A stretch of 64,000 nt of DNA, taken from Stappia sp. ES.058. GTDB lineage: Bacteria > Pseudomonadota > Alphaproteobacteria > Rhizobiales > Stappiaceae. Positions 1 to 12,541 of the stretch are shown one piece after another. Location: contig NZ_LT629784.1 of the NCBI RefSeq assembly GCF_900105595.1, forward strand, positions 1,116,001 through 1,180,000, read 5' to 3'. The notes under the pieces are model-generated. The model was not told where the DNA came from. It saw only the letters and a program-made list of their open reading frames with translations, and did not search any database. The first letter of the stretch is position 1. Each line of letters begins with the position of its first letter. Position numbers and translations under genes: made by a program.

Positions 1-311
1 CAAATGCCCTATATTTGCTCTGCGACACTTTCATTGCTTTCGTGAACGCCCCAGAGCAGATATTTGCAGACAGGCGCGAATGGAAGAATAGGAATAGGCT
101 TGGCGCAGCACGCTGCGTAGATTGGGAAGGTGAGGAACCAGGATACGACCGTAGAGATCCGTGCTGCTCGCTTCATGGCCGCAGGCGGATTACATACGCC
201 TTCGAATGAAGTCGCGCCTTGCCGGGCTGTTGACCAACAGTGGTATTGCGTTGGCGCACGCTTTGATCTTGTTTCGTTGTTCAAACCACATCCGATCAGA
301 AAGGCCCGTCC
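1..311. other. leader of pccB; no supported gene
   Basis: No convincing gene is seen here. An AGAAAGG element at 298-304 sits seven bases before the pccB ATG and is a plausible ribosome binding site. A 55-codon minus-strand frame (176 down to 9) encodes a hydrophobic peptide, but it has no Shine-Dalgarno-like sequence in front of its ATG and I do not recognise it. Confidence 0.5.
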
Positions 312-1844
312 ATGCAGGAGATTTTGCAGGAGCTGGAAACCCGCCGCGCCGCCGCCCGCCTCGGTGGCGGGCAGCGCCGGATCGACGCCCAGCATGCCAA
401 GGGCAAGCTGACCGCGCGCGAGCGCATCGACGTCTTTCTCGATGAAGGCTCCTTCGAGGAATACGACATGTTCGTCGCGCACCGCTGCGTCGATTTCGGC
501 ATGGACGGCACCCAGATGCCGGGCGACGGCGTGATCACCGGCTGGGGCACGGTCAACGGCCGCATGGTCTATGTGTTCTCGCAGGACTTTACCGTCTTCG
601 GCGGATCCCTGTCGGAAACGCATGCACAGAAGATCTGCAAGGTCATGGACATGGCCATGAAGAACGGCGCGCCCATCGTCGGCCTCAACGACAGCGGCGG
701 CGCCCGCATTCAGGAGGGCGTCGCCTCGCTCGCCGGCTATGCGGATGTGTTCCAGCGCAACATCATGGCGTCCGGCGTCATCCCGCAGATCTCGATGATC
801 ATGGGCCCTTGCGCGGGCGGTGCGGTCTATTCGCCGGCGATGACCGACTTCATCTTCATGGTGCGCGACACCTCCTACATGTTCGTCACCGGCCCGGACG
901 TCGTGAAAACGGTGACCAACGAGGTTGTGACGGCGGAAGAGCTTGGCGGCGCCAAGACCCACACCAGCAAGTCGTCGGTTGCGGACGGTGCCTTTGACAA
1001 CGACGTCGAAGCGCTGATCGCGCTGCGCCGCTTCATGGATTTTCTGCCGGCCAGCAACCGCGAGAAGCCGCCGGTGCGCGAGTTCTTCGATGATCCGGCA
1101 CGGGTGGAGCTCTCGCTCGATACGCTGATCCCCGACAATCCGAACAAGCCCTACGACATGAAGGAGCTGATCGTGAAGGTCGCCGACGAGGGCGACTTCT
1201 TCGAGATCCAGGAGGCCTATGCCGGCAACATGATCACCGGCTTTATCCGGATCGAGGGCCAGACGGTCGGCGTCGTCGCCAACCAGCCGATGGTGCTCGC
1301 CGGGGTGCTCGACATCAACTCCTCGCGCAAGGCCGCCCGCTTCGTGCGCTTCTGCGACTGTTTCAACATTCCGATCCTGACATTTGTCGATGTTCCGGGC
1401 TTCCTGCCGGGCACGACGCAGGAATTCGGCGGCGTCATCAAGCACGGCGCCAAGCTTCTCTTCGCCTATGGCGAGGCGACGGTGCCCAAGGTGACGGTGA
1501 TCACCCGCAAGGCCTATGGCGGCGCCTATGACGTGATGGCGTCCAAGCACATTCGCGGCGACATCAACTACGCCTGGCCGACGGCGGAGATCGCGGTGAT
1601 GGGCGCCAAGGGCGCGACCGAGATCCTGTATCGCTCCGAACTGGGCGATCCCGACAAGATCGCCGCGCGCGCCAAGGAATACGAGGACCGTTTCGCCAAT
1701 CCGTTCGTCGCGGCGGAAAAAGGGTTCATCGACGATGTGATCATGCCGCAGTCGACGCGCAAACGCGTCGCCCGGGCCTTCGCCACGCTGCGCAACAAGC
1801 AGCTGTCGAACCCGTGGAAGAAGCACGACAACATTCCGCTTTGA
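312..1844 (+). CDS. pccB: propionyl-CoA carboxylase, carboxyltransferase (beta) subunit
   Basis: This is the 510-residue carboxyltransferase half of propionyl-CoA carboxylase, which moves carboxyl from biotin to propionyl-CoA to give methylmalonyl-CoA in the cytosol. Length matches the family. Visible hallmarks are GGARIQEGV in the N-terminal acyl-CoA half (around residue 130), [13 protein letters not shown] (around 160) and the C-terminal crotonase-like half with [12 protein letters not shown] and [10 protein letters not shown]. The start follows AGAAAGG with good spacing. The biotin-bearing partner pccA lies downstream, but three small genes are wedged between them. The function is secure; propionyl- rather than acetyl- or methylcrotonyl-CoA is inferred from the neighbouring mutase. 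Confidence 0.95.
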   Translation: MQEILQELETRRAAARLGGGQRRIDAQHAKGKLTARERIDVFLDEGSFEEYDMFVAHRCVDFGMDGTQMPGDGVITGWGTVNGRMVYVFSQDFTVFGGSLSETHAQKICKVMDMAMKNGAPIVGLNDSGGARIQEGVASLAGYADVFQRNIMASGVIPQISMIMGPCAGGAVYSPAMTDFIFMVRDTSYMFVTGPDVVKTVTNEVVTAEELGGAKTHTSKSSVADGAFDNDVEALIALRRFMDFLPASNREKPPVREFFDDPARVELSLDTLIPDNPNKPYDMKELIVKVADEGDFFEIQEAYAGNMITGFIRIEGQTVGVVANQPMVLAGVLDINSSRKAARFVRFCDCFNIPILTFVDVPGFLPGTTQEFGGVIKHGAKLLFAYGEATVPKVTVITRKAYGGAYDVMASKHIRGDINYAWPTAEIAVMGAKGATEILYRSELGDPDKIAARAKEYEDRFANPFVAAEKGFIDDVIMPQSTRKRVARAFATLRNKQLSNPWKKHDNIPL

Positions 1845-1873
1845 GGCGGCGCCGGCGCAAGGGAGGAGCGGGC

Positions 1874-2110
1874 GTGCCGACGGTCGTGAGATGGAAGGGA
1901 TATCAGTTCCTGTTCTACTCCAAGGAGGTTGGGGAACCGCCCCATATCCACGTCCTGAAGGACGGGAAACAGATCAAGATCCGGCTATCAAGTTGTTCCG
2001 TCGCCCGCAATGTCGGTTTCGCCGCACATGAGGTGAATGATATCTTGAAGGCAACGGAGCGACACCGGTCGGCATTTCTGGAGGCGTGGAATGACCACTT
2101 TGGACATTGA
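1874..2110 (+). CDS. DUF4160 family protein (possible toxin-antitoxin-like partner)
   Basis: A 78-residue protein from a GTG start preceded by GGGAGGAG; an upstream ATG at 1814 would overlap the end of pccB and adds residues with no family resemblance. The core, with RWKGYQFLFYSKE then EPPHIHV, is the DUF4160 signature. It overlaps the next gene by 20 bases, so the two are probably translationally coupled. DUF4160 and DUF2442 genes are often found as neighbours and the pair behaves in genomes like a toxin-antitoxin module, but I know of no firm biochemical role. Its place between the two carboxylase genes suggests an insertion. Confidence 0.75.
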   Translation: MPTVVRWKGYQFLFYSKEVGEPPHIHVLKDGKQIKIRLSSCSVARNVGFAAHEVNDILKATERHRSAFLEAWNDHFGH

Positions 2111-2375
2111 CGAAAAGCAGCTTGAGGTGGCCGAAGTAGACGTCACCGAGACGACAATCGTCTTCAAGATGGCGGATGACCGGCGCATCGAGGCGCCGTT
2201 GTGGTGGTATCCGCGTTTGCATTCGGCAACGCCGGAACAGCGCGCGAATTGGCAGATCCTGCCCTTTGGGGATGCCGTAGGGTGGGAGGAAGTAGACGAA
2301 TACATAAGCGCCAAAGCCTTGATCGTGGGGGGGGCAGCCCCCGGCGCAAAACCACCGGCGGAGGCTGCGGAGTAG
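2091..2375 (+). CDS. DUF2442 family protein
   Basis: A 94-residue protein of the DUF2442 family: an N-terminal part with VAEVDVTETTIVFKMADDR, then IEAPLWWYPRLHSATPEQR and a C-terminal part ending in WEEVDEYISAKALI, followed by a low-complexity Ala/Pro/Gly tail of about 15 residues. The start codon lies inside the DUF4160 gene. DUF2442 proteins are small and are usually found with DUF4160 or alone; a DNA- or partner-binding antitoxin-like role is inferred from context only. A run of G followed by a run of C near 2328-2342 could form a short hairpin inside the tail region. Confidence 0.75.
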   Translation: MTTLDIDEKQLEVAEVDVTETTIVFKMADDRRIEAPLWWYPRLHSATPEQRANWQILPFGDAVGWEEVDEYISAKALIVGGAAPGAKPPAEAAE

Positions 2376-2480
2376 AGACCGTTTTTTTACAAGGTCGGCG
2401 CAATCGTTTTGAGTAATGGTCAGTTGGTTTGTTTGGGATGGGTTTTCTATTGTGTGAGACTTTTGAATCTGGAGGTCTTT

Positions 2481-2774
2481 ATGAGCAATATTCCATTGGC
2501 GCGGAAAAAAATTTCCCGAGTGATTGAAGAGTTGATGAAAAAGGGGGAGGACGATTTGGCAGAGGAACTGTGTGAAGCAATGCAGCTTCTCTTCCGAAGG
2601 AGTCCGGTTCGACGAATGCCAAATAAATCCAGCGTGGTTACGGTCGATATGCGCAAAAAAATCGTGGATTTGGCGAAAACAACAGATCTGCATGCGGCGG
2701 AAATCGCCGCAGTGTTGAAAGTAAATCCGGGGCGTGTATCGGAAGTTCTCCAAAAACACGCTGGTGTCAACTAA
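2481..2774 (+). CDS. small helix-turn-helix-like protein, hypothetical
   Basis: A 97-residue basic protein. I chose the ATG at 2481 because GGAG stands 6-9 bases upstream; an upstream ATG-like extension to 2409 has no such signal. The C-terminal 50 residues (VDMRKKIVDLAKTT then LHAAEIAAVLKVNPGRVSEVL) read as a helix-turn-helix of the kind used for DNA binding. The N-terminal half is a charged helix (KKISRVIEELMKKGEDDLAEEL). The gene is visibly richer in AT than pccB and pccA. It ends ten bases before pccA and its stop codon region carries the pccA ribosome binding site. The family is not recognised; a regulatory role is a guess. Confidence 0.6.
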   Translation: MSNIPLARKKISRVIEELMKKGEDDLAEELCEAMQLLFRRSPVRRMPNKSSVVTVDMRKKIVDLAKTTDLHAAEIAAVLKVNPGRVSEVLQKHAGVN

Positions 2775-2784
2775 AGGTGGGGCC

Positions 2785-4791
<2,007 letters not shown>

Positions 4792-4802
4792 GAGCCAAGC
4801 CG

Positions 4803-6950
4803 GTGAGCGACAAGAAGAGCATCGACGACTGGGAGGCCCTCGCCGCGCGCGAGATCAAGGCGGACAGCATCGAGGATCTCGTCTGGCAGACGCCGGAGGG
4901 CATCCCCGTAAAGCCGCTTTATACCGAAGCGGATCTCGAGGGGATCGACCATCTCGGCACGCTTCCCGGCTTCGATCCCTTTCTGCGTGGTCCGCGCGCG
5001 ACCATGTACACCGGTCGGCCCTGGACGATCCGCCAGTATGCGGGCTTCTCCACGGCGGAGGAGTCCAACGCCTTCTACCGCAAGGCGCTCGCCGCCGGCC
5101 AGAAGGGCCTGTCGGTTGCCTTCGATCTCGCCACCCATCGCGGCTACGACAGCGACCACCCGCGCGTCGTCGGCGATGTCGGCAAGGCGGGCGTCGCCAT
5201 CGATTCCGTCGAGGACATGAAGATCCTCTTCGACGGCATTCCGCTCAACGAGATGTCCGTCTCGATGACGATGAATGGCGCGGTCATTCCGGTGCTGGCA
5301 AGCTTCATCGTCGCCGGCGAGGAGCAGGGCGCGTCGCGCGCCGAGCTTTCCGGCACGATCCAGAACGACATCCTCAAGGAGTTCATGGTCCGCAACACCT
5401 ACATCTACCCGCCGAAACCCTCCATGCGGATCGTCGCGGACATCATCGAGTTCACGGCGCAGGAAATGCCGCGCTTCAACTCGATCTCGATTTCCGGCTA
5501 TCACATGCAGGAAGCCGGCGCGACGCTGGTGCAGGAACTGGCCTTCACGCTGGCCGACGGGCGCGAATACGTCCGCGCGGCCCTCGAGAAGGGCCTTGAT
5601 GTCGATGCCTTCGCTGGCCGCCTGTCGTTCTTCTTCTGCATCGGCATGAACTTCTTCATGGAGGCAGCAAAGTTGCGCGCCGCGCGGCTCCTGTGGTCGC
5701 GCATCATGGACGAGTTCGAGCCGAAGAAACCGCAGTCGAAGATGCTTCGGACCCACTGCCAGACGTCGGGCGTGTCGCTCGCCGAGCAGGATCCCTACAA
5801 CAACGTCGTGCGCACGGCCTTCGAGGCGATGTCGGCGGTGCTCGGCGGCACGCAATCGCTGCACACCAATTCCTTCGACGAGGCGATTGCCCTGCCGACG
5901 GAGTTTTCCGCGCGCATCGCACGCAACACCCAGCTCATCCTCAACCACGAGACCGGCGTCACCAATGTCGTCGATCCGCTGGCCGGCTCCTATTACGTGG
6001 AGAGCCTGACCGACGAGCTCGCCACCCGCGCCTGGGAAATCATCGAGCGGATCGAGTCTGAGGGCGGCATGACGGCGGCGGTCGACAAGGGCCTGCCCAA
6101 GCGCATGATCGAGGAGGCCGCGACCCGTCGCCAGGCCGCTGTCGACAAGGGCGACGCGGTGATCGTCGGCGTCAACAAGTACCGCCGCGAGGACGAGGAT
6201 CCGCTCGACATCCTGCAGATCGACAATGCGGCGGTGCGCAAGTCGCAGGTCCGCCGGCTGGAGAAGATCCGCGCCACCCGCGATCCCGATGCGGTCGCTT
6301 CCACGCTCAAGGCGCTTGAGGAAACCGCGCGCACCGGCAAGGGCAACATTCTGGAGCGCGCGGTGGAAGCGGCCCGCGCGCGCGCCACCGTCGGCGAGAT
6401 TTCCGACGCCATGCGTGCAGTCTTCGGCGATCACGGTGCGACGCCGGAAGTCGTCACCGACATCTACGCCGGCGAATACAAGGACGAGCCGGAATACCAG
6501 ACGCTGGTCGCGCGCCTCTCCGATCTCGCCGCCGAGCTCGGCGAGAAGCCGCGCGTGATGGTGGCGAAACTCGGTCAGGACGGCCACGACCGCGGCGCCA
6601 AGGTGATTTCCTCGGCCTTCGGCGACGTCGGCTTCGAGGTGCTCGCCGGGCCGCTGTTCCAGACGCCGGAGGAGGCGGCCGAGGCCGCCATCGACGCAAA
6701 GGTTCATGTCGTGGGCGTGTCGTCGCTCGCCGCCGGTCACAAGACGCTGCTGCCCCAGCTCGTCAAGGCGCTGGAGGACCGCGGCGCCGGCAACATTATC
6801 GTCGTCTGCGGCGGTGTGATCCCGCGTCAGGACTACGCGTTCCTGAAGGAGGCCGGCGTCGCCGCCATCTTCGGCCCCGGCTCCAACGTGCTGGACGCAG
6901 CCCGCTCCGTGGTCGACCTCATCGCCGGCCGCCGCCGCAACGTGGCGTGA
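4803..6950 (+). CDS. scpA: methylmalonyl-CoA mutase (large, adenosylcobalamin-binding)
   Basis: A 715-residue mutase that converts (R)-methylmalonyl-CoA to succinyl-CoA, completing propionate entry to the TCA cycle. The open frame continues far upstream through pccA, but the GTG at 4803, after AGGAGCC, gives the correct family start. The N-terminal barrel carries [15 protein letters not shown] and SYHMQEAGA; the C-terminal cobalamin domain carries [10 protein letters not shown], where His595 would replace the lower axial base (DxHxxG motif). The full-length single-gene form is homodimeric in alphaproteobacteria. Neither an epimerase nor the MeaB chaperone is next door. It converges with the LysR gene downstream. 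Confidence 0.95.
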   Translation: MSDKKSIDDWEALAAREIKADSIEDLVWQTPEGIPVKPLYTEADLEGIDHLGTLPGFDPFLRGPRATMYTGRPWTIRQYAGFSTAEESNAFYRKALAAGQKGLSVAFDLATHRGYDSDHPRVVGDVGKAGVAIDSVEDMKILFDGIPLNEMSVSMTMNGAVIPVLASFIVAGEEQGASRAELSGTIQNDILKEFMVRNTYIYPPKPSMRIVADIIEFTAQEMPRFNSISISGYHMQEAGATLVQELAFTLADGREYVRAALEKGLDVDAFAGRLSFFFCIGMNFFMEAAKLRAARLLWSRIMDEFEPKKPQSKMLRTHCQTSGVSLAEQDPYNNVVRTAFEAMSAVLGGTQSLHTNSFDEAIALPTEFSARIARNTQLILNHETGVTNVVDPLAGSYYVESLTDELATRAWEIIERIESEGGMTAAVDKGLPKRMIEEAATRRQAAVDKGDAVIVGVNKYRREDEDPLDILQIDNAAVRKSQVRRLEKIRATRDPDAVASTLKALEETARTGKGNILERAVEAARARATVGEISDAMRAVFGDHGATPEVVTDIYAGEYKDEPEYQTLVARLSDLAAELGEKPRVMVAKLGQDGHDRGAKVISSAFGDVGFEVLAGPLFQTPEEAAEAAIDAKVHVVGVSSLAAGHKTLLPQLVKALEDRGAGNIIVVCGGVIPRQDYAFLKEAGVAAIFGPGSNVLDAARSVVDLIAGRRRNVA

Positions 6951-6977
6951 GCCGGGCCATCTTCGGGCGCCACGGTG

Positions 6978-7979
6978 TCACTCGAGAACCGGCAAGGCGG
7001 AACTCGCCTCCGTTGCGCGCCCTTGCCCCATGCTCTGCGGCCCGCACATCGCCCAGATGGCCTCCTGGCCGTTGCGGGTCACCTCCTGCGCCACCTCTGT
7101 AATCGTGGTGCGCAGCCATTGGTGGGCCGGGTCGGCGTCGTCGCGGCTGTGCCAGATCAGCGAGACGGTGAATTCCGGCATCTCAATCGGCGGCTCGAAG
7201 ATCTCCAGACCCAGCAGGTCCGCCTTGGCGAGCGCGATGCGTGCCGGCAGACAGGCAACCAGATCGGCTTTCGCGACTGCATAGGGCGCGAAGATGAACT
7301 GCGGCAGCGTCAGGAACACGCGTCGCTTTATCCCGCGCGCTGCAAGTGCTGCATCGATTGCGCCGCCCGGGCCGTTGCGCGGGGCGACCAGCGCGTGTTC
7401 GGCTTCGACGAATTGCTCCAGCGTCGGCCCACCGGGCCCGAAACGTCCACGCCTTGCAATGCCGACAAGACGGTCGGCATAGAGCGCGGCCGCCCTGTGG
7501 CGGGGCTCAAGGTCGCCGACGACCCCGATGGCGAGATCGATCTCGCCATCGTCGAGCATCGGTGTCATGCCGACAGGCCGCGTGTTCTTGATGTGCAGGT
7601 CGAGATTGGGCGCTGTCTCCCGTATCCGCTCGATCGTCTCGATCAGAAGCACGGCCATGGAATTGTCGGTCATCGCGATCCTGACCACCCGGTCGAGTCG
7701 TCGCGGATCGAAAGAAAGCGCCGGCGCCAGCGCTTCCTCGATCCGCGCGAGTGCCTCGCGAACGGGAAGTGCGAGCGATTGCGCCCGCGCCGTCGGCTCC
7801 ATGCCCCGGCCGGAACGGACGAACAATTCGTCGTCAAGCAGTGCCCGCAACCGGGACAGCGCGTTGGACATGGCCGGTTGCGACAGGCCGACCCTGCGCG
7901 CGGCCCGCGTGACGTTTCGTTCGCTGAAAAGCGCGTCGAATGCGACCAGCAGATTGAGGTCGATCGCCGATATATTCAT
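6978..7979 (-). CDS. LysR-family transcriptional regulator
   Basis: A 333-residue LysR regulator. The winged helix is at residues 7-65 (NLLVAFDALFSERNVTRAA then VGLSQPAMSNALSRLRALLDDELF), followed by a two-lobe effector domain. It faces away from the molybdenum hydroxylase genes with a 138-base gap, the usual arrangement in which a LysR protein controls the divergent operon. The effector is not evident from the sequence. The residues around 70 (GRGMEPTARA) follow the NodD/SyrM-like subgroup, which often controls aromatic metabolism; that subgroup placement is only a guess. Confidence 0.88.
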   Translation of the reverse strand: MNISAIDLNLLVAFDALFSERNVTRAARRVGLSQPAMSNALSRLRALLDDELFVRSGRGMEPTARAQSLALPVREALARIEEALAPALSFDPRRLDRVVRIAMTDNSMAVLLIETIERIRETAPNLDLHIKNTRPVGMTPMLDDGEIDLAIGVVGDLEPRHRAAALYADRLVGIARRGRFGPGGPTLEQFVEAEHALVAPRNGPGGAIDAALAARGIKRRVFLTLPQFIFAPYAVAKADLVACLPARIALAKADLLGLEIFEPPIEMPEFTVSLIWHSRDDADPAHQWLRTTITEVAQEVTRNGQEAIWAMCGPQSMGQGRATEASSALPVLE

Positions 7980-8117
7980 CCGGTGAATGTTCCTGGATAC
8001 CCAAAATCAATTGGACGATAGGCCGATCCTGCCCCAGTTACAATCGCGTGGTGTTTTTTCAAGGCCGGCGTCTGTGCGGTTTGCGTTTCGTGCCGGTCCC
8101 GCTTCCAGGAGGCTCAT

Positions 8118-8576
8118 ATGATCCGATTGAACGTGAACGGCGAGGATCGCGAGGTCGACGTCGATCCCGATACGCCGCTTTTGTGGGTGCTGCGCGACGA
8201 ATTGCAGATGACCGGCACGAAATACGGCTGCGGCATTGCGGCCTGCGGCGCCTGCACCGTGAACATGGATGGCTATCCGACCCGTTCCTGCCAGACCCGC
8301 GTGTCAGACGTCGAGGGCGCGAAGCTGACCACCATCGAAGGTGTCGACGGCAAGGCGGCAAGCGCCGTGCAGGCGGCGTGGCGGGATCTTGATGTGCCGC
8401 AATGCGGTTACTGCCAGTCGGGGCAGATCCTGGCCGCGACCTCCTTGCTGGCCGAGACGCCGAAGCCCAGTGACGACGATATCGACGCCGCAATGAGCGG
8501 CAATGTCTGTCGCTGTGCCACCTATACCCGTATCCGCGCGGCGATCCGCCGCGCCGCCGACACGATGGAGGGCTGA
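8118..8576 (+). CDS. iorA: [2Fe-2S] small subunit of a xanthine-oxidase-family molybdenum hydroxylase
   Basis: A 152-residue iron-sulfur subunit matching the isoquinoline 1-oxidoreductase alpha type. The N-terminal plant-type cluster motif is [14 protein letters not shown] with a distal Cys; the C-terminal cluster uses CGYCQSGQ and CRCATY. It passes electrons from the molybdenum centre of the next gene's product. The start follows CCAGGAGG. The stop is four bases before the large-subunit start. Substrate could be an N-heterocycle or an aldehyde; the name IorA reflects architecture, not proven chemistry. No dedicated cytochrome or FAD subunit follows. Confidence 0.88.
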   Translation: MIRLNVNGEDREVDVDPDTPLLWVLRDELQMTGTKYGCGIAACGACTVNMDGYPTRSCQTRVSDVEGAKLTTIEGVDGKAASAVQAAWRDLDVPQCGYCQSGQILAATSLLAETPKPSDDDIDAAMSGNVCRCATYTRIRAAIRRAADTMEG

Positions 8577-8580
8577 GCCG

Positions 8581-10803
8581 ATGCTGCATCTCATGCAAAG
8601 ACTGGCCAACGAAGCCCCGCGCCCGACGCGGCGTTCGTTTCTCAAGATGTCCGCCGGTGCGGCGGGTGGCTTGCTGATCGGGGCGAAACTGCCGGGCTCC
8701 ATGGCGCAGGCCGCCGCGGGCGCTTCCGCCGACCAGATGTTCACGCCCTTCGTGCGCATCACGCCCGACAACATCGTGACCGTGCTCAACAAGCATCTCG
8801 ACATGGGGCAGGGCAACGCCACCGGGCTTGCGACCCTCGTCGCCGATGAACTCGACGCTTCGCAAGACCAGGTGCGAGCCGAATTCGCGCCGGCCGACAA
8901 CGCGAAATACAAGAACCTCCTCTTCGGCGTGCAGGGCACCGGCGGTTCCACCGCGATCGCCAATTCCTTCGAGCAGTATCGCAAGGCCGGCGCCACGGCG
9001 CGCGCCATGCTGGTAGCGGCTGCCGCCGACGCCTGGGGCGTTCCGGCATCGGAGATCTCGGTCAGGGCCGGCACCCTGTCGCATGGGTCGGGCAAGACCG
9101 CGACCTTCGGCGAGATGGCGGAAAAGGCGGCCGTGATGGATGTTCCCGGCGATGTCACGCTCAAGACGCCGGACCAGTGGGTCTATATCGGCAAGGGGTT
9201 TCCACGCCTCGATGTGCCGAACAAGACGGTCGGTGCGCCGAACACCTACGGCATGGACGTGCAGCGTGACGACCAGCTTGTCGCCGTGCTGACCCGCCCG
9301 CGTGCCTTCGGCGGCAAGGTCGCCTCCGTCAACGCAGACGAGGCGCGCAAGGTGAGCGGCGTCGTCGATGTCTTCGAAGTGCCGGGCCATGGAGTGGCGG
9401 TGCTGGCGACCTCAACCTGGCCGGCGATCAAGGCGCAGGGCCTCCTCGAGATCGAGTGGGACGAAAGCGAAGCGGAGACCCGTTCCACGGGCGGGCTCTT
9501 TGAGGAGTACCGCACGCTTGCCGACAGCGACGGGCCGGTGTTCCGTGACGACGGCGATGCGACGGCGGAGCTTGAGGGCGCGGCCAGCGTCGTCGAGGAG
9601 ACCTTCGAGTTTCCCTATCTCGCGCATGGCATGATGGAGCCGATGGTGCTCACCGTCCATGTCGAGGGAGACCGGGCGACGTTCTGGTATCCCGCGCAGT
9701 TCCAGACCGTGGATCAGGCAACGGCAGCCGCCGTGCTCGGCATCCCGCAGGAAAACGTCACGATCAACACGCTCTACGGCGGTGGCTCCTTCGGGCGGCG
9801 CACCTCGCCGGATGCCAAGCACATCGTCGAGGCGGCTTCCATTGCGAAGATTTGGGGCAAGTCTCAGCCGATCAAGCTGGTCTACACTCGCGAGGATGAC
9901 ACGCGCGCCGGCTACTACCGGCCGATGGGTGTTCACAAGGTGCGCGCCGGGCTCGACGCGGACGGCAATCTCGTCGCCTGGCATCACCGCATCGTCCAGC
10001 AGTCGCTGATGACCGGAACCTCGTTTGAATCCTTCGCCGTCAAGGACGGGATCGATTCCACCTCCGTGGAGGGCGTCGAGGACTTCAGCTACGCGCTGGC
10101 GAACTTCCACGGCGAACTGCATTCGCCCAACGTCGGCGTGCCGGTGCTGTGGTGGCGTTCGGTCGGCCATACCCAGACCGCCTATGTTGTGGAAACGATG
10201 ATCGACCGTGCGGCAGCCGCCGCCGGAGCCGATCCGGTCGCCTTCCGCCGCGCGCATCTCACCCGCAAGACCGGGAGCGACGCGCATGACGCCGACAACA
10301 CTCGCAAGCTTGGTGTGCTCGACAAGGTCGTCGAGATGTCCGGCTGGGGTGAGGGCGCGCCGGAAGACCGCTTCCGGGGTGTCGCCGTCCACAAGTCGTT
10401 CAACACCTACGTGGCCGAGGTTGCTGAAGTCAGCCGTCGTGACGACGACACCTTCAAGGTCGAGAAGGTCTGGTGTGCTGTGGATTGTGGCATTGCCGTC
10501 AATCCCGACAACGTCAAGGCGCAGATGGAAGGCGGCATCGGCTACGGGCTCGGCGCGATCCTCTTCAACGAGATCACGCTCACCGACGGACACGTCGACC
10601 AGGAGAACTTCGACACCTATCGTCCGCTGCGCATGAAAGACATGCCACAGGTCGAGGTCGAGGTGATCGCTTCCGCCGCAGCACCGACCGGAGCGGGCGA
10701 GCCTGGAACGCCGCCGATCGGCCCGGCAGTCGCCAATGCGATCCGCGCCGCGACCGGCAGCGTGCCGGCGGTGCTGCCGCTCTCCAAGTCTGGCCTTGCC
10801 TGA
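8581..10803 (+). CDS. iorB: molybdopterin large subunit, Tat-exported aldehyde/isoquinoline oxidoreductase type
   Basis: A 740-residue molybdopterin-cytosine-dinucleotide hydroxylase subunit. Residues 17-40 ([15 protein letters not shown]) form a twin-arginine signal, so the complex likely works in the periplasm or on its inner-membrane face. The mid region has [12 protein letters not shown] and the C-terminus has [17 protein letters not shown], holding the expected catalytic Glu. The start at 8581 was chosen over the upstream in-frame codon at 8503 because it gives the Tat signal at the right place and avoids overlapping iorA by 74 bases. Family members of this fused N-terminal layout work with a small 2Fe-2S subunit, which is directly upstream. 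Substrate unknown. Confidence 0.88.
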   Translation: MLHLMQRLANEAPRPTRRSFLKMSAGAAGGLLIGAKLPGSMAQAAAGASADQMFTPFVRITPDNIVTVLNKHLDMGQGNATGLATLVADELDASQDQVRAEFAPADNAKYKNLLFGVQGTGGSTAIANSFEQYRKAGATARAMLVAAAADAWGVPASEISVRAGTLSHGSGKTATFGEMAEKAAVMDVPGDVTLKTPDQWVYIGKGFPRLDVPNKTVGAPNTYGMDVQRDDQLVAVLTRPRAFGGKVASVNADEARKVSGVVDVFEVPGHGVAVLATSTWPAIKAQGLLEIEWDESEAETRSTGGLFEEYRTLADSDGPVFRDDGDATAELEGAASVVEETFEFPYLAHGMMEPMVLTVHVEGDRATFWYPAQFQTVDQATAAAVLGIPQENVTINTLYGGGSFGRRTSPDAKHIVEAASIAKIWGKSQPIKLVYTREDDTRAGYYRPMGVHKVRAGLDADGNLVAWHHRIVQQSLMTGTSFESFAVKDGIDSTSVEGVEDFSYALANFHGELHSPNVGVPVLWWRSVGHTQTAYVVETMIDRAAAAAGADPVAFRRAHLTRKTGSDAHDADNTRKLGVLDKVVEMSGWGEGAPEDRFRGVAVHKSFNTYVAEVAEVSRRDDDTFKVEKVWCAVDCGIAVNPDNVKAQMEGGIGYGLGAILFNEITLTDGHVDQENFDTYRPLRMKDMPQVEVEVIASAAAPTGAGEPGTPPIGPAVANAIRAATGSVPAVLPLSKSGLA

Positions 10804-10836
10804 CCGGCTCGGGTAACCGACCGGCAGAAAACCCAA

Positions 10837-10866
10837 CCGCGCCGGAGCGATCCGGCGCGGATTTTC
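10837..10866 (+). terminator. Rho-independent terminator after iorAB
   Basis: A perfect 10-base stem (CCGCGCCGGA with TCCGGCGCGG) and a GCGA loop, followed by ATTTTCGTT. It lies 34 bases after the iorB stop and should end the ior transcript. Confidence 0.85.
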
Positions 10867-10975
10867 GTTGGCGCCGAGCGCTGGTGATGTCCATAACGGG
10901 CCATCCGCGCGGGGAATGTGCCGGAGGCCCGGGCGCCCGCACCGTGCCTGTGCGCAAGCAATTCGGGAAGACGAT

Positions 10976-11695
10976 GTGAGCGGCTATCGGCTCGATCAAG
11001 GCGGAGTTTTGATCGACCGGGCGCGAAGGGTCCGGTTTGTCTTCGACGGGCGCCCCTTCGAGGGCTTTGCCGGCGACACGATCGCCTCCGCGCTGGCGGC
11101 AAGCGGTCGTGCGCCGGCCATCCGCGTGGCGCTGGGAAACGGCGAGGAGGCCCCGCCGTCGCAAGTCGCGCTCGTCGATGGTCTCCAGGTGACCTCCGTT
11201 TCCGCTGGAACGACTCTGCTGACACGAGTCCTGCGCGCGCTGCGAGAGAAGCCGCTTACCCTCAAGGGGCGCGATCTGCCCGGCGTCATGCGTCTCTCCG
11301 AGGGACTTGCACTGGTGCAGGACTATGGCGTTGCGCCGGGACAAAACGTCATTGTCTTCTGCGACGAGGATGACGGCCTGCGGGCCGCCCTGGATCTCCA
11401 TGACGCCGGTGCCTTCGTGAAGGCGGTGGTCGATATGCGGGTCCACCCGCATCGCGGCCTGGTCGCCGCACTGGCTGAGCGCGGCGTCCGGCTGGAGGCG
11501 GGGGCGGTCGTTTCCGCGACGCGCGGGCGCAAGGCATTGAAGGGAATTGACATTCGCGGTTTCGATGCAAAGTCCGGGCAACTTGGCCCGAATGTCATGC
11601 GTCCGGCCTGCGATGCGCTTCTGGTCTCGGGAGATTGGGAGGCGATCCCGCGCAGGCTTCGGTCATTGCGAGCGATACGGAGCAGGGACACTTGA
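10976..11695 (+). pseudogene. shrunken SoxA-like reading frame (sarcosine oxidase alpha remnant or mini-protein)
   Basis: A 239-residue frame from a GTG start. It keeps landmark phrases of sarcosine oxidase alpha in the right order: [26 protein letters not shown] from the N-terminal ferredoxin-like domain, DGLRAALDLHDAGAFVKAVVD from the second dinucleotide-binding region, then CDALLVSGDWE. SoxA is close to 1,000 residues; here the cluster cysteines, the GxGxxG FAD loop and the whole C-terminal aminomethyltransferase domain are absent. The remaining pieces are joined without any in-frame stop, which is unusual for simple decay. It is followed after about 200 bases by soxG. It cannot be a working SoxA; it is either a relic or a small derived protein. 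Confidence 0.6.
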
Positions 11696-11897
11696 CCGGG
11701 GCAGCGCGAGGGGCGAGTCTGTAACCGAACCGGCGCGGCCCATTCGCCGACGCAAAGGCCATTCGACGCGCCCGCTCGTCTGTCGGATCGGTCGCGGGAG
11801 CGTTGCGAAGACCGGTTGCGGCCGCGTGGTTGCGCGGACGGATGTGCCGAAACCGATCGAACCCAGTTTCCATATGATCCCGACGGGAGCCGCCTGC

Positions 11898-12533
11898 ATG
11901 TCCGATGCTCCGCCAGAGCTTCACGCGAACCCTTCAAGCGGCGAATTGACGCCTGGAGAAACCGTTGGCACCGACGATCCGGCGCTGATCCTGTGCGAAC
12001 TGAAGCTGGCCGCCGTGCTGGAAATCGGTGCCTGGCCGAACCGCCTGGAGGCGGTGACGGACGCACTGTCGACGCTGAGTCGGGCGGATCCGCCGGGGCG
12101 GCCGGGCCGGTTCTCGCAAGGCGATGACGCGCTGCTTGGCTGGCTCGCTTTCGGGCGCTTTTTGTGGCTTTCCGACGCCGACGAGGATGCAACGCGGCTC
12201 GGTGAGGCGCTCGACACCAACGACGCCGCCGTTGTCGATCTCGGATCGGCCCGGCGTGGCGTGCGGCTGTCGGGCGAAGCGGCGATCGCGACCCTCAACA
12301 AGGAGGTCGCCATCGACTTCGACCTCAAGGCGTTTCCGCCGGGATCGCTGGCGCAGGCCGTGATTCATCAGGTGCCGGTGATCATCTTGCGGCGCAGCGA
12401 AGACAGTTTCGATCTGCTGGTCTCTTCCAGCCTCGCCGACGCTTTCCTCGACTGGCTGCGGGATGCCGCTGCCGAGTTCGGTTATCGCGTCGGCGATCCG
12501 CTCGACAAGACGGTTCCGGCACCGGCAGCCTGA
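11898..12533 (+). CDS. soxG: sarcosine oxidase gamma subunit-like protein
   Basis: A 211-residue SoxG-type protein. The diagnostic part is the second half: VVDLGSARRGVRLSGEAA, then IDFDLKAFPPGSLAQAVIH, then FDLLVSSSLADAFLDWL, as in SoxG and the related GcvT-fold domains. In the heterotetrameric sarcosine oxidase SoxG caps the complex and helps deliver the methylene unit to tetrahydrofolate. Here the SoxA partner upstream is a fragment and SoxB and SoxD are absent, so it must serve a complex encoded elsewhere, or be a leftover. The ATG at 11898 was chosen because the longer upstream frame shows no family similarity. Confidence 0.7.
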   Translation: MSDAPPELHANPSSGELTPGETVGTDDPALILCELKLAAVLEIGAWPNRLEAVTDALSTLSRADPPGRPGRFSQGDDALLGWLAFGRFLWLSDADEDATRLGEALDTNDAAVVDLGSARRGVRLSGEAAIATLNKEVAIDFDLKAFPPGSLAQAVIHQVPVIILRRSEDSFDLLVSSSLADAFLDWLRDAAAEFGYRVGDPLDKTVPAPAA

Positions 12534-12541
12534 AACGCGCC

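Noticed and set aside
9..1826. 605-codon minus-strand frame opposite pccB
   Set aside because: Antisense mirror of a high-GC gene; the protein is His/Arg/Asp-rich low-information sequence and pccB on the plus strand is unmistakable.
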